The notes under the pieces were generated by a model that searched no databases, had not been told where the DNA came from, and was given only the letters and a program-made list of their open reading frames with translations. This document shows, in pieces, positions 17,826 through 27,894 of a stretch of 62,028 bases of DNA. Both the position numbers and the translations under genes were made by a program. Source of the stretch: Aliidiomarina maris. Its GTDB lineage: Bacteria > Pseudomonadota > Gammaproteobacteria > Enterobacterales > Alteromonadaceae. Positions within the stretch are counted from its first letter, which is position 1. Each line of letters opens with the position of its first letter. The stretch lies in contig NZ_PIPK01000016.1 in the NCBI RefSeq assembly GCF_003987335.1, positions 1-62,028 of the forward strand, written 5' to 3'.

Positions 17826-19538
17826 ATGCGCAGCAGCAACTATTTATTGGCGACTTTGAAAGAAACTCCGTCTGATGCAGAAATCATCAGCCACCAACTG
17901 ATGATGCGTGCCGGCATGGTGCGTAAACTCGCATCAGGCTTATATAACTGGACGCCCACAGGACTTCGTGTGCTGCGCAAGGTTGAGCAGGTGGCACGTG
18001 AAGAAATGGAGCGTGCCGGCGCCATTGAAATTTTGATGCCGATGGTGCAGCCCGCTGACTTATGGCAAGAATCAGGTCGCTGGCAAGACTACGGCCCTGA
18101 ACTTCTGCGCCTGCAAGATCGTCACCAACGTGATTTCGTACTTGGTCCGACCCATGAAGAAGTAATTTCAGAACTGGTGCGCAAAGAAGTCAGTAGCTAC
18201 AAGCAACTGCCGCTGAACTTATATCAAATACAAACTAAATTCCGTGATGAGATTCGCCCACGTTTTGGGGTCATGCGCTCGCGTGAATTTATCATGAAAG
18301 ATGCGTACTCATTCCATACCTCCGAGCAGTGTCTGCAAGACACTTATCAGCGCATGTATGCGGCCTATCAGAATATATTTAATCGCTTAGGCTTAGAATT
18401 CCGCCCAGTCATCGCTGATACCGGCTCGATTGGTGGCAATGCGTCCCATGAATTCCATGTATTAGCTGATTCCGGTGAAGACGCCATTGCGTTTTCAGAT
18501 AGCTCTGATTACGCCGCGAATGTCGAGCTTGCGGAAGCTATTGCAAGTAAAGCAGAAGCCGACCCAGCGACCGCTGAAATGACCAAAGTCGCTACTCCAG
18601 ATGCAAAGACGATTAAAACCTTAGTTGAACAGTTTGGTGTGGCGGCTGAAAAAACTGTAAAAACCTTGATTGTGCATGCCGCAAACGAAGCCGGTGAACG
18701 TGAAGGCTTTGTTGCCTTGTTAGTGCGTGGCGACCATGAACTAAACGAAATTAAGGCCAATAAACTGGCTAAAGTGGCATCGCCTCTTACCTTTGCCAGT
18801 GAAGCTGAAATTCGTGCTGTCATCGGCGCAGGGCCGGGCTCATTAGGCCCAGTGAACTTGCCTATTGATATGATTATTGACCGCGAAGTTGCCGTCACCA
18901 GCGACTTTGCAGCCGGTGCCAATGAAGACGGCTTCCACTGGTTTAACATTAACTGGGGTCGTGATTTGGCAATGCCTGAAGTCGCGGACTTACGCAACGT
19001 CAAAGCTGGCGATTTAAGCCCATGTGGCCAAGGTCGTTTAGACATTAAACGCGGTATCGAAGTCGGCCATATCTTCCAGCTCGGCACTAAGTATAGCGAC
19101 ATGATGAAAGTCGGCGTGCTCAACGAAAGTGGTAAGCATCAAAACTTAATTATGGGCTGTTATGGCATCGGTGTATCACGCATTGTGGCTGCCGCCATTG
19201 AGCAAAACCACGATGAGTATGGCATTAAATGGCCAAATTCAATGGCGCCGTTCCAGGTCTGTATTTTGCCAATGAATATGCATAAATCGGCTCGTGTCCA
19301 AGAAGTCGCAGAGCAATTATATGCCGAATTACAAGGTGCTGGCTTTGACGTGTTATTTGATGACCGTAAAGAACGCCCTGGGGTGATGTTTGCCGACATC
19401 GAGTTAATTGGCATTCCGCATGTGGTTGTGGTTGGTGAGCGTAATCTTGATGAAGGCTGTGTGGAGCTGAAAAACCGTCGCAGCGGTGAGAAAACCACCG
19501 TATCCATTGCGGATGTTGTAGCCCATTTAAAAGCGTAA
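17826..19538 (+). CDS. proS: Prolyl-tRNA synthetase
   Basis: This 570-residue class II aminoacyl-tRNA synthetase charges tRNA-Pro. Class II motif 2 ([21 protein letters not shown], split over residues 139-159) and motif 3 (GIGVSR, about residue 445) are present. So are the bacterial-type inserted editing domain between them (about 224-407) and a C-terminal anticodon-binding domain. AGGAGAG lies upstream of the ATG. This length is usual for the bacterial form. A terminator follows the stop. Confidence 0.97.
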   Translation: MRSSNYLLATLKETPSDAEIISHQLMMRAGMVRKLASGLYNWTPTGLRVLRKVEQVAREEMERAGAIEILMPMVQPADLWQESGRWQDYGPELLRLQDRHQRDFVLGPTHEEVISELVRKEVSSYKQLPLNLYQIQTKFRDEIRPRFGVMRSREFIMKDAYSFHTSEQCLQDTYQRMYAAYQNIFNRLGLEFRPVIADTGSIGGNASHEFHVLADSGEDAIAFSDSSDYAANVELAEAIASKAEADPATAEMTKVATPDAKTIKTLVEQFGVAAEKTVKTLIVHAANEAGEREGFVALLVRGDHELNEIKANKLAKVASPLTFASEAEIRAVIGAGPGSLGPVNLPIDMIIDREVAVTSDFAAGANEDGFHWFNINWGRDLAMPEVADLRNVKAGDLSPCGQGRLDIKRGIEVGHIFQLGTKYSDMMKVGVLNESGKHQNLIMGCYGIGVSRIVAAAIEQNHDEYGIKWPNSMAPFQVCILPMNMHKSARVQEVAEQLYAELQGAGFDVLFDDRKERPGVMFADIELIGIPHVVVVGERNLDEGCVELKNRRSGEKTTVSIADVVAHLKA

Positions 19539-19560
19539 ATTAACGCACTCATTGCATAGC

Positions 19561-19587
19561 AAAAAGGGAGCATTCGCTCCCTTTTTT
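19561..19587 (+). terminator. Rho-independent terminator of proS
   Basis: AAAAAGGGAGC/GCTCCCTTTTTT with an ATTC-type loop, ending in T residues. It overlaps the last codon of the convergent thioredoxin-like gene and can probably work in both directions. Confidence 0.88.
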
Positions 19588-20038
19588 AATCCAATTCAAA
19601 CAGCCTCGTGTGGTACTCGGCTTCGCGTAAAGCGCTGTAAATGGCCGGTGTTTCCGTCTGACCATGATTATACCAAATGCGCTGTTCACCGCGGAACATT
19701 ACCAAAGTAGTCGCGTTTGCTGCGCCGAAACGTCGTGCCAGCTCTGGGCTCGCCCGATAGTCTATTTCAAACACGCGTACATGTGAATCAGGGAAATCAA
19801 TGTAGTAGCGTGCTAGCACCCGCTTTTGGCGCTGACAAGCTGGACAAAAGCTTTGATGAAAATTAAGCAATATCAGTTGATTATCCGCTTGCGCCGCGGC
19901 AAATGCTTGCTCATCAAACGCCTGCATATGGCGATTCAAGGCGCTGTCGTCAATGGGTGGGCCAAAGATGATTAACCATAGTCCGATGGCGGCAACGCCG
20001 ACCACCAACACCCCAGTTACAACTTTAAACCACTTCAT
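19586..20038 (-). CDS. Thioredoxin-fold protein with CPAC motif, membrane-anchored
   Basis: This 150-residue protein has an N-terminal membrane anchor (residues about 5-27, VVTGVLVVGVAAIGLWLIIF) followed by a thioredoxin-like domain with the redox motif FCPACQ. It is likely periplasmic, facing out from the inner membrane, and acts as a thiol-disulfide protein. The partner is unknown. The start at 20038 follows AGGGG; a longer version overlapping the gpt end lacks a better site. It follows gpt by 4 bp, so they are co-transcribed. It is not a recognised DsbA/DsbD member. Confidence 0.75.
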   Translation of the reverse strand: MKWFKVVTGVLVVGVAAIGLWLIIFGPPIDDSALNRHMQAFDEQAFAAAQADNQLILLNFHQSFCPACQRQKRVLARYYIDFPDSHVRVFEIDYRASPELARRFGAANATTLVMFRGEQRIWYNHGQTETPAIYSALREAEYHTRLFELD

Positions 20039-20042
20039 GCTG

Positions 20043-20528
20043 CTACCCCTGTTGTCCAGCGAGCGGGTCGACATAATGCAAATGCATGTCCCACGGAAAA
20101 TGAATCCACGTGGTCTGCTCTAATTTGGCTTCGTAATCGTCCACCAGTTCTAGCCCTGCTGGTTTACCATACACGGTAATAAACTTAGCCTTAGGTAGGC
20201 GTTGACGCAATAAACGTAGGGTATTGCCAGTATCAACCAGGTCGTCAATGACTAAAAAGCCTTCGCCGTCTTCACAAGCGCTGACATCTTTTAAGATAAT
20301 CGCGCTGTCGCGTTGTGATTGGTGGTCATAGGAACTGACGCAAATACTATCCACCACCCGAATATTCAGTTCGCGTGCAATAATCGCCGCAGGTACTAAA
20401 CCACCACGGCTGACCGCGACAATACCACGCCACTGTTCGGCGGGTAATTGGCGGCGCGCCAATTCACGGGTCGCTCGGTGTAATTCTTCCCAAGATACAA
20501 AAAATTCTTTTTTGCCTTCTACGCTCAT
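20043..20528 (-). CDS. gpt: Xanthine-guanine phosphoribosyltransferase
   Basis: This 161-residue type I phosphoribosyltransferase salvages guanine and xanthine to GMP and XMP. The PRPP loop VIDDLVDTGNT (about residues 92-102) and the flap/SRGG phosphate loop AVSRGGLVPAA are clear, and the C-terminal FPWDMH segment is typical of Gpt. It heads a two-gene operon with the thioredoxin-like gene. It diverges from the ferredoxin gene across about 97 bp. Confidence 0.93.
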   Translation of the reverse strand: MSVEGKKEFFVSWEELHRATRELARRQLPAEQWRGIVAVSRGGLVPAAIIARELNIRVVDSICVSSYDHQSQRDSAIILKDVSACEDGEGFLVIDDLVDTGNTLRLLRQRLPKAKFITVYGKPAGLELVDDYEAKLEQTTWIHFPWDMHLHYVDPLAGQQG

Positions 20529-20625
20529 GCTGATCCCACACTTAAATAACAGTAAAAATTTATTGATACGCTCTGAATAGGTTAAACTATATCACTTTTA
20601 AGCCATTAGGACACGAGAGCCCCTT

Positions 20626-20946
20626 ATGCCAAAAGCGATTTACATTGAAGCCAATGGAGCCCAATACGAGGTTGATGTTGAAGTCGGCCAGAACTTTATG
20701 GAAGCAGCCACCGAAAATATGATCGATGGCATTATTGGTGAATGTGGCGGGGTATGTTCATGTGCCACCTGCCACGTCTACGTTGACCCTGAATGGTTAG
20801 CAAAATTGCCACCCGTCGGTGACATGGAAGAAAGCATGCTGGATATGGCCAATGATCCACAAGACAATAGCCGTCTCAGCTGCCAGTTAGAAATGACCGC
20901 TGAGTTAGACGGTATTATTTTGCGCTTACCTGTATCTCAATTCTAA
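20626..20946 (+). CDS. 2Fe-2S ferredoxin (adrenodoxin/putidaredoxin type)
   Basis: This 106-residue electron carrier has the cluster spacing C-x5-C-x2-C in ECGGVCSCATCHVY (about residues 39-52) and a fourth Cys at about residue 86 in LSCQLEM. This is the putidaredoxin-like class. An extra Cys lies inside the loop. It usually passes electrons to a cytochrome P450, a hydroxylase or Fe-S assembly. No P450 or reductase is adjacent, so the partner is unknown, and it is not part of an isc operon here. It is probably monocistronic and ends at the hairpin 20963-20985. Confidence 0.88.
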   Translation: MPKAIYIEANGAQYEVDVEVGQNFMEAATENMIDGIIGECGGVCSCATCHVYVDPEWLAKLPPVGDMEESMLDMANDPQDNSRLSCQLEMTAELDGIILRLPVSQF

Positions 20947-20962
20947 ATGCGGTAACTAAGTT

Positions 20963-20985
20963 GGCAGTGTCATTACGACACTGCC
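20963..20985. terminator. Hairpin between ferredoxin and the convergent NAD-kinase-like gene
   Basis: GGCAGTGTC/GACACTGCC is a 9-bp perfect stem with a 5-base loop. There is no T tract on either side, so intrinsic termination is doubtful. It overlaps the 3' end of the minus-strand gene and may work for both transcripts or act as a stability hairpin. Confidence 0.4.
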
Positions 20986-22109
20986 TGCACTGCCACCAAC
21001 GTCTGATCATGATAGCCTGTAGTCACCGGCAAAAACCCACTCAATGCCTGGTCCAATTCATCGTCACCGGTATCCACCCGCAACGGGCGACCCGCTAGTG
21101 CTTTCAGTTTCGCTTTGGTCGCGACCACACAAATACCCTCGCGACCAACATGACGAATGACTTTGGGGCTAAGCTGCTGGTTACCCCGCCCGAAAATATG
21201 GCCTTGACCACCAATCACGGTTATCACCATCTTCGCTTGTGGGTGCTCGGCTAGCAAAGCTTCCAATTCACCTGCGCTAACATCTGCGGCAATCAGCTCT
21301 TGATTCAGCACCACATCAACACCGAGTAACGTGTTTGGCAAGCCAAGACTCTCCATCACCGCAGCCACGGTTGAACCAGACCCCATAATATAGAGCACGT
21401 CGTCATCCATGTTCTCAATGATGTCGTCAGCAATATCGGTAAGCACTAATTCGTCCGATTCTTTACCGCCCATTTTCACCGCTTGCATATATTCAAGCTC
21501 TTGCGGCACCTGCATTTCGCCATAGCGCTTAGCACGCACCGTACCCTGGCGAAATGCCTGCTCGTCAATATCCATCACATCCGCATGTCGTAGCGTGGTC
21601 AATTCACCACTCACGAGCAATGCAAGGACTTTGCCTGCTGCGCGCGGCGATACTGCATACACGCCTGAATGAATTTTTACCCCAGCGGGTATACCAACCA
21701 CGGGTAAGGTGTCCGCAACTACACTAAACACGTCCCGCGCAGTTCCATCACCACCGGCAAATACCAATAAATTAATGCCCTCGGAAAGCATTGCACTGAT
21801 AGCCGCGCACGTATCTTGCGCCTCACTTGACGCGCTTGGGCTTGCATTATTTGGCGTATACACCACACGGTAATTCATCCCAAGCTCGGTTAAGGTGTCC
21901 TCCCCCATCGCCCCGGCGGCCGTTAGCCACTCAATATCCGCTTGGTAGGATTGTAAAGCGCTTAATGCCAATTGCGCCCTAGCCATAGCTTGGGGTTGCG
22001 CACCTTGGCTGAGGGCGAGTTCACGAGTCGCCTGACCATCGCTACCTTTCAATCCTACGCTGCCACCTAACCCTGCATAAGGGTTTATAACCAGGCCAAT
22101 TTTAAACAT
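20973..22109 (-). CDS. ATP-NAD kinase-like protein (diacylglycerol/NAD kinase fold, COG3199)
   Basis: This 378-residue protein belongs to the NAD-kinase/sphingosine-kinase-fold group, with the nucleotide-binding motif VFAGGDGTARDV (about residues 105-116). The opening MFKIGLVINPYAGLGGSVGL is usual for COG3199. Members are annotated as ATP-NAD kinase-like, but the phosphate acceptor is not established. I started at 22109 because a perfect AAGGAGG precedes it; longer frames read into epmC. Its start overlaps the epmC stop by 8 bp, a sign of translational coupling. Confidence 0.8.
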   Translation of the reverse strand: MFKIGLVINPYAGLGGSVGLKGSDGQATRELALSQGAQPQAMARAQLALSALQSYQADIEWLTAAGAMGEDTLTELGMNYRVVYTPNNASPSASSEAQDTCAAISAMLSEGINLLVFAGGDGTARDVFSVVADTLPVVGIPAGVKIHSGVYAVSPRAAGKVLALLVSGELTTLRHADVMDIDEQAFRQGTVRAKRYGEMQVPQELEYMQAVKMGGKESDELVLTDIADDIIENMDDDVLYIMGSGSTVAAVMESLGLPNTLLGVDVVLNQELIAADVSAGELEALLAEHPQAKMVITVIGGQGHIFGRGNQQLSPKVIRHVGREGICVVATKAKLKALAGRPLRVDTGDDELDQALSGFLPVTTGYHDQTLVAVQAVS

Positions 22110-22689
22110 CTTCAACCTCCTTAACGAACGCCGCTTGTAGTTGCCAGACACTGGCTGGGTCCGGCTGGGCATAAAACTGCTGTAGTGCTTGAGCAAATAA
22201 TTGCGCCCGTTTTGGTACGCCATGCTTAAAGTATGCGGTTAACTGCCGTTCAACTTGGCGGCGAAACCCATCGACATCAATGGCATTCGGGTCGTCACAG
22301 CCTAAGTTATCGCAACTCACCTCAAAGCTGTGCCCAGCACTCAAGCAAAATAGCCATTCCAGCGCTTGTGGCTTGCATTCAACGCGTTCGAACTGGCGCT
22401 GTTCACTGGCACCTCTGCCGTCTGGTTTATACCAGTAAGCATAGTCAACGATATGCCGACGCACAGGCCCAGCCACACACCAATGGGCCGCTTCATGCAG
22501 GGCTGAACGAAAAAAGCCATGGGCAAATATAACTTGGTGGTAAGGCACGCGATTCGACGCTGGCTTATAAAGCGGCTCATCAGCCCCTAGCACGAGCCGG
22601 GTATTGTAGGTTTGCGCGAAGGTGCGATTGAATAGCTCAATCGCATCCTGCGCGTTGTGGGTCAGTTTACTCACTGCGTTCTTGAACAC
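22102..22689 (-). CDS. epmC: Elongation factor P hydroxylase
   Basis: This 195-residue protein (YfcM) hydroxylates the lysylated Lys of EF-P. It contains the metal-binding HExxH motif in SALHEAAHWCVAGPVRR (about residues 62-78), the WYKPDGR stretch and the FSLAGHSF-like SCDNLGCD region. The start is GTG (no ATG is in frame nearby) and lies 8 bp after the peptidase stop. EpmA and EpmB, needed upstream in the modification, are not in this window. In E. coli the gene also sits near smrB-prmB-aroC, and the same neighbourhood recurs here. Confidence 0.9.
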   Translation of the reverse strand: MFKNAVSKLTHNAQDAIELFNRTFAQTYNTRLVLGADEPLYKPASNRVPYHQVIFAHGFFRSALHEAAHWCVAGPVRRHIVDYAYWYKPDGRGASEQRQFERVECKPQALEWLFCLSAGHSFEVSCDNLGCDDPNAIDVDGFRRQVERQLTAYFKHGVPKRAQLFAQALQQFYAQPDPASVWQLQAAFVKEVEDV

Positions 22690-22697
22690 CCATGTTG

Positions 22698-25544
22698 TTA
22701 ATTCTCATACACCTGATACGGCAAGCCTTGCGTCCACCAATCGGGTGCTGGTTCACCTTTCAGGAAATGATCAAAAAACTCGAGCATTTTAATGCTGTAA
22801 TCCACTTTGTTGGCGTACTGCTGCAAGTGGTGTGGTTCGCCCTCGTAGTGCAACATCACCACGTCTTTATCTAAGCGGCGAAGTGCCAAATAGTATTCAA
22901 TCCCCTGCTCCCATGGTACTGCACCGTCAGCATCACCGAATTGAATCAACATGGGCGTGTTAATTTTATCCGCAAAAAATACCGGCGAATTTTTAATGTA
23001 AGGGTCTAAATCTTCATACATACTTGGTCCAATCCGGCTTTGACCCGTTTCATACTGAAATTGGCGCGCTAAACCAGTCTGCCAGCGAATACCCGTATAT
23101 GCGCTGGTCATATTGGATACCGGCGCACCGCTCACCACCGCCGCAAACACATCGGTTTCAGTGACTACAAACGCAGATTGATAACCTGACCAACTATGGC
23201 CATGTAGACCAATGGCATCAGGGTCAGCAATGCCAAGGTCAATCAGCTTTTGCACCCCCGGTAACAACGACTCAGTGGCACTTGGGCCGGGCGCACCAGC
23301 ACGGAAGCGGATATCAGGTAAAAACACCACGTACTCCTGACCGACATAAAACGGGAAGTTAGGCCGATGATTCACACGCATTTGGTTAAAATGGTACAAA
23401 CGCTGGGAAAACTGCTCGTAGTAATACACCATCACTGGATAACGGCGCTCAGCGTCATAGTTATCAGGTTTGATCACCACGCCTTGTAACGAGTCACCGT
23501 CATCGGTTTGCCACTCAACCAATTCGGCGTCACCCCATTTAAATTCACTAATTTGCGGGTTAACGTCCGTCAGTTGCTGTGCGGTATCCGCAGCAAATTC
23601 ATCAATAGCGCCTAAATTTAATTCAACCGACCAAATGTCAGGAAACTGACGGAAGTCCTCTTCGGTGAATAACAAACGTTGCGCGTCGTCCGCGTAAGCG
23701 ACGAATTGATAGCGCTTCGGCCCTTCTATCAAGGTTGTGGTCGTGCCGTCCGCAAGGCTCAGCGCCCAAAATCCATGATACTTTTCACGTTCGCTGTAGC
23801 TGTTCAATAACAAGGTGGCGTCAGTGGCAATGTCTTGGCTATCAGCATCTAAATGCTGCACTCGAAACTGTTTGTTGTGCTCGCGACCTTGGGTTAAACG
23901 GCGGGCATCGCCGTCTATGGTGAGCAACCAAATGTCAAAGCGATCGTAAGCCAGAAAACCACTACTGTCTGCAAGCCAACCGGCCACACCATAACTACTG
24001 GCTTCCATTGGGCGGTCGTTTTGTTCGTCTACCCAACTGACTTCAACATCCGCGGCCAACTGGGTGGATTCCCCTTGTTGCGCATCGAATATCCGGTATT
24101 GCTCGTCCGCGACATACGCCACATAACGGGCATTCGGTGATAAATGACCACGCTCATTGGTGCGCACGCGTGATACCACACGTTGACGTTCACCGCTGGT
24201 TAAATTGACATGGTCAATGTCGTGATAAAAGCCATTCCAGGATATTTCACGCAAATGAGCCCGCGCCGACGTCATCAGCTGCGCCTCGGTGTGGGCACTA
24301 ACGCGCAGGTTATCTTCGATATCGTCGCCTAAATGCACCAGCTTGCCGCTATCAAGCCACAATACGGACGGTGCGCTGGCGCGCTGCTGAGCACTATGCG
24401 ATTCGCGCTGATGGGTAATAATACGCTCGTCATTGCCATGCCACACTTGCAAACGCCGGTCCGCCTGTAAGCGCTCAAGGTTATACAAATCGCTCAACGC
24501 CTGCGGCATGCTATCGCTGCTTGGTGCGCTTGCACTGCTGGGGCGATAACCAATAAACAATTGGTTATCGTCCTGCGCCCACGCCAACTGATGCTGGCTC
24601 AAGTCGAAGCCTTCACGGGTGGTGTCTACCCAATTGAGTTCACGCGCGCCATACTGCCAAAGCGCCAGCTCAAGGGCGTCAGACTCTGGTCGCTTAGCCA
24701 GCAACGCCAGGCCATCACCTTGATGATTAAAACTGTAGTTGACCGCTGCGTAAGCTTTTTCGCTCGTCAGCAAAGTTAACGCCGAATGGTTGGCACTATT
24801 ATAAACTTGTAAGCGTTGTTGCTGGGGTTCCTCAGCGCTTTGTTCGAGCTCAGTTTCAATGATAATTCTTGGCCCTTGCTCAGCCACTTTGAAGCTTGTA
24901 GCCCCCTCAATTCGACGCTGGCTCGAGTCATCCAAACGGTGCACTAACAGGCTCTTAGCGCCTTTTTTAGCGTTTTCATCTGCTGCATCATCGTTAGATT
25001 GATGCAATATAACCAAACTTAAACCGTCACCCGTAAAGGCGAAACTATCCACTTGTGCGAACTCAGTTTGCGCCCCCGTCGCGGTATGCACTAGTACCAG
25101 ATCTTGCTGCTTGGCCGCATCTTTTTGCGCATCTGTAGCATCAGGGTGCTTGGCTTGCTCGCGCACTAACACGCTAGCTTTACGCATAAACGCGACATAA
25201 TCGCCGTTACGACTAATGCTTGGACGTTCAGCATCCGCCAAGGTCCAACGGGTACCCGCTTGGGTATCCACTATAAAGCCCTCGGCGTCACCAAAATCTG
25301 GTGTCGCACTAAACGCCAACCAACGCTTGTCATCGCTCCAGACTTGTTGATGGATTTCCCGAAATTGCATGACGTCAGTGAGCGCGAGTGGCCGCGGTTC
25401 ACCTTGCACTGCCTCGACGTCGCTAGCGAGCGCACTGGCTGACCATGTAGCGGGGAGTAACAACGCACAACTCAGTGCCAGGGAAGTCAGCGCTCGCTTC
25501 GCACTGGGGCGTTGCCACGCTGTTTGCTGAAAGTTATTGCTCAT
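22698..25544 (-). CDS. Secreted S9-family serine peptidase (prolyl oligopeptidase fold)
   Basis: This 948-residue protein begins with a signal peptide (hydrophobic core SLALSCALLLPATWSASALA near residues 22-41), then a long beta-propeller region, and ends in an alpha/beta-hydrolase domain. The catalytic Ser is in LHGHSWSGYQS, the Asp in FGDADGAVPW and the His in EGEPHHLQQY. The elbow reads GHSWS-G, where the usual form is GxSxG (GHSWGG in relatives), so Ser sits where Gly normally is. It is probably periplasmic and cleaves peptides. The ATG at 25544 fits the RBS AAGAGG better than the ATG directly before it. It is co-transcribed with epmC. Confidence 0.82.
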   Translation of the reverse strand: MSNNFQQTAWQRPSAKRALTSLALSCALLLPATWSASALASDVEAVQGEPRPLALTDVMQFREIHQQVWSDDKRWLAFSATPDFGDAEGFIVDTQAGTRWTLADAERPSISRNGDYVAFMRKASVLVREQAKHPDATDAQKDAAKQQDLVLVHTATGAQTEFAQVDSFAFTGDGLSLVILHQSNDDAADENAKKGAKSLLVHRLDDSSQRRIEGATSFKVAEQGPRIIIETELEQSAEEPQQQRLQVYNSANHSALTLLTSEKAYAAVNYSFNHQGDGLALLAKRPESDALELALWQYGARELNWVDTTREGFDLSQHQLAWAQDDNQLFIGYRPSSASAPSSDSMPQALSDLYNLERLQADRRLQVWHGNDERIITHQRESHSAQQRASAPSVLWLDSGKLVHLGDDIEDNLRVSAHTEAQLMTSARAHLREISWNGFYHDIDHVNLTSGERQRVVSRVRTNERGHLSPNARYVAYVADEQYRIFDAQQGESTQLAADVEVSWVDEQNDRPMEASSYGVAGWLADSSGFLAYDRFDIWLLTIDGDARRLTQGREHNKQFRVQHLDADSQDIATDATLLLNSYSEREKYHGFWALSLADGTTTTLIEGPKRYQFVAYADDAQRLLFTEEDFRQFPDIWSVELNLGAIDEFAADTAQQLTDVNPQISEFKWGDAELVEWQTDDGDSLQGVVIKPDNYDAERRYPVMVYYYEQFSQRLYHFNQMRVNHRPNFPFYVGQEYVVFLPDIRFRAGAPGPSATESLLPGVQKLIDLGIADPDAIGLHGHSWSGYQSAFVVTETDVFAAVVSGAPVSNMTSAYTGIRWQTGLARQFQYETGQSRIGPSMYEDLDPYIKNSPVFFADKINTPMLIQFGDADGAVPWEQGIEYYLALRRLDKDVVMLHYEGEPHHLQQYANKVDYSIKMLEFFDHFLKGEPAPDWWTQGLPYQVYEN

Positions 25545-25599
25545 CATTGCCTCTTCTTTAATTATCATAGGGCCTGAATTCACAGGAGCGATTACAAAA

Positions 25600-26805
25600 T
25601 TATGCGCTGGCGATGTTGTTTGGCTGTGGCTTATCTTGCCCCATCCACGCACACACAAATGCAGCAATAAGGGCTAAACCGGCCGCCCCCATAAAACCAA
25701 GCGAAGCGCCCGCATGCTGTTGCCAAACCATGCCTGCCAAGTAAGCGCCAAGGGCACCGCCTGCGCCGAACCCAAAGCCAACATACAGCGCTTGGCCACG
25801 ACTTTGCTCGGCGCTTGGAAAATGTTGATGTATAAACTGAATAGCCGCGCTATGGTGCAACGCAAAACTAAAAGCGTGCAACCCCTGCGCTAGCAGCAAC
25901 CACCAAAATATGTCGGCAAACTGGCCCATTAGGCTCCAACGCACAGCCGTCGCCAGCATACACAGCAGCAGAATATTACGCACGCCATAGCGCGCGACGT
26001 ATTTACCAGCGACAAGAAACATCCCAACTTCAACAACAACGCCAAGGGCAATCAGCAAGCCTACCGCATATGGGGCGTAACCTAAATACTGCAGATACAA
26101 GGCAAAAAACGCATAAAAAGGCGCAAAGCTGGCCTGGAGTAAGGTGGTTGAGATTAAGAAAGTGAGAAAACGGCGCTGAACAATACGCTGCCAAATCGAA
26201 CCGAGGTGCGCCGGGTTGGTCGTGTGCACTGCACGCTTAGCCGGCTCAAATAAACCCAAAGTGGTAACCAACAATAAGGTCACCAGTAATGCGCCATAAA
26301 TCGGTAGACGCTGAGCACCTGTGGCTGCCAATAGTTCACCAATCACCAGCGAAATGGCAATGAAGCCCAGGCTGCCGCCCACACGTATACGTGAGTACAA
26401 CTGCGCCTGTTGACCTAAGGTGGACAACGACAGCACTTCCAGTTGCGGCAAAATGGCTGACCAAAATAAGCTTAACAAGCCTAACGTTAAAGCGACCCAC
26501 CAGTATTCATTCGACCATGTGAGCGCGACAAACAGTAAACCTGCAGCAACTGCACCTAAACGAATAAATGGAAGACAACGCCCTGTTTTATCAGCCAGGG
26601 TCGCCCACAAAGGGGGGCCAAATACACGGCAAGCAGTAATGATTGCGATGAGCTCACCGATTTGGCGCGAATTAAATCCGATAGCGTCAAGGTATACCGC
26701 AAGGTATGGCACTATCACCGCAAGCACGGAGAAGTAACCAAAGTAGGCGAACGTCAGCTGCTTGGCTTGCCGATTCGCGGCGCCCGTTAACGGATAAAAT
26801 AACAT
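25600..26805 (-). CDS. Major facilitator transporter (MFS_1-like, HcaT/3-phenylpropionate type)
   Basis: This 401-residue membrane protein has about 12 hydrophobic segments and the MFS motif DKTGRCLPFIR after helix 2. The pattern FAYFGYFSVLAVIVPYLAVYL matches the phenylpropionate/nucleoside permease-like subfamily (LacY-like, PF12832). The substrate is unknown. It ends 6 bp after aroC stops upstream of it, so it is likely in the prmB-aroC operon, and 55 bp precede the peptidase gene. No regulator or catabolic gene nearby points to a substrate. Confidence 0.8.
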   Translation of the reverse strand: MLFYPLTGAANRQAKQLTFAYFGYFSVLAVIVPYLAVYLDAIGFNSRQIGELIAIITACRVFGPPLWATLADKTGRCLPFIRLGAVAAGLLFVALTWSNEYWWVALTLGLLSLFWSAILPQLEVLSLSTLGQQAQLYSRIRVGGSLGFIAISLVIGELLAATGAQRLPIYGALLVTLLLVTTLGLFEPAKRAVHTTNPAHLGSIWQRIVQRRFLTFLISTTLLQASFAPFYAFFALYLQYLGYAPYAVGLLIALGVVVEVGMFLVAGKYVARYGVRNILLLCMLATAVRWSLMGQFADIFWWLLLAQGLHAFSFALHHSAAIQFIHQHFPSAEQSRGQALYVGFGFGAGGALGAYLAGMVWQQHAGASLGFMGAAGLALIAAFVCAWMGQDKPQPNNIASA

Positions 26806-26811
26806 TGGCGA

Positions 26812-27894
26812 CTAACTAAATTGCCAAGGTTGGCTAACCTCTGCATTCTGGCCACGCTGACGCAAGTAGTGATCAAGCAGCGTGATAGCCATCATAGCTT
26901 CAGCAATTGGTACCGCACGAATGCCAACACAAGGGTCATGCCGCCCTTTAGTGACCACTTCACAGGCTTCGCCTTGCGCCGTGATACTACGCCCTGGCAC
27001 ACTAATACTCGACGTTGGCTTTAATGCAATGTGAGCAACAATCGGTTGGCTGGTGCTAATGCCACCGAGAACGCCTCCGGCATGGTTGCTGACAAAGCCC
27101 TGCGGGGTAATTTCGTCCCGATGCTCACTGCCGCGCTGACTCACAACATCAAAGCCGTCGCCAATCGCAACCGCTTTGACTGCATTGATACTCATCAGAC
27201 TATGGGCTAAATCCGCGTCAAGGCGGTCAAATACGGGTTCACCCCAGCCCGCCGGTACGCCATGGGCTTCCACCTGAATCTTCGCGCCCACGGAATCGCC
27301 CGCTTTCTTAAGTTCGCGAATGAGTGCATCCAATGCATCAAGTTGCTGCGTATCAGGAAAAAAGAAAGGATTGTCGTTCACTGCCTGCCAGTCGTATTGC
27401 TGCGCTTGAATTGACCCCATTTGAGTCATTGCCGCACGGATTTCAATTCCTTGCTGACTTAGCACCTGCATTGCAATGGCGCCAGCCGCAACACGCACCG
27501 CGGTTTCCCTTGCGGATGAGCGCCCACCGCCGCGATAGTCACGAAAGCCATATTTAGCGTCGTAGGTAATATCGGCATGCCCCGGCCGATAGGTGTGCAT
27601 AATATTGCTGTAGTCACGACTGCGCTGATCGGTGTTTTCAATCACAATCCCGATTGGGGTGCCCGTGGTTTTGCCTTCAAATACGCCAGATAAGATACGC
27701 ACCGCGTCGGCCTCACGACGCGCAGTGGTATACCGATTACTGCCAGGCTTACGGCGATCTAATTGGCGTTGAATGATAGCTTCATTCAACTCAATACCCG
27801 GTGGGCAGCCGTCTATCACGCCGCCGATTGCCACCCCGTGGCTTTCACCAAAGGTGGTGACACGAAACATCTGGCCAATGCTGTTACCGGGCAT
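26812..27894 (-). CDS. aroC: Chorismate synthase
   Basis: This 360-residue flavin-dependent enzyme converts EPSP to chorismate, the last common step to aromatic amino acids. Signature segments are [19 protein letters not shown] (about residues 12-30), [19 protein letters not shown] (about 120-138) and [15 protein letters not shown] (about 318-332). The start codon overlaps the prmB stop at 27894, so translation is coupled. Length is normal. Confidence 0.97.
   Translation of the reverse strand: MPGNSIGQMFRVTTFGESHGVAIGGVIDGCPPGIELNEAIIQRQLDRRKPGSNRYTTARREADAVRILSGVFEGKTTGTPIGIVIENTDQRSRDYSNIMHTYRPGHADITYDAKYGFRDYRGGGRSSARETAVRVAAGAIAMQVLSQQGIEIRAAMTQMGSIQAQQYDWQAVNDNPFFFPDTQQLDALDALIRELKKAGDSVGAKIQVEAHGVPAGWGEPVFDRLDADLAHSLMSINAVKAVAIGDGFDVVSQRGSEHRDEITPQGFVSNHAGGVLGGISTSQPIVAHIALKPTSSISVPGRSITAQGEACEVVTKGRHDPCVGIRAVPIAEAMMAITLLDHYLRQRGQNAEVSQPWQFS

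Noticed and set aside
18509-19123. 204-residue antisense frame inside proS
   Set aside because: Ser/Ala-rich composition and no motif; it is the shadow of the proS coding strand.
20560-20605. TTGATA...TAAACT promoter for the ferredoxin gene
   Set aside because: The spacing between the hexamers is wrong (14 or 19 bp), so I could not support a specific promoter.
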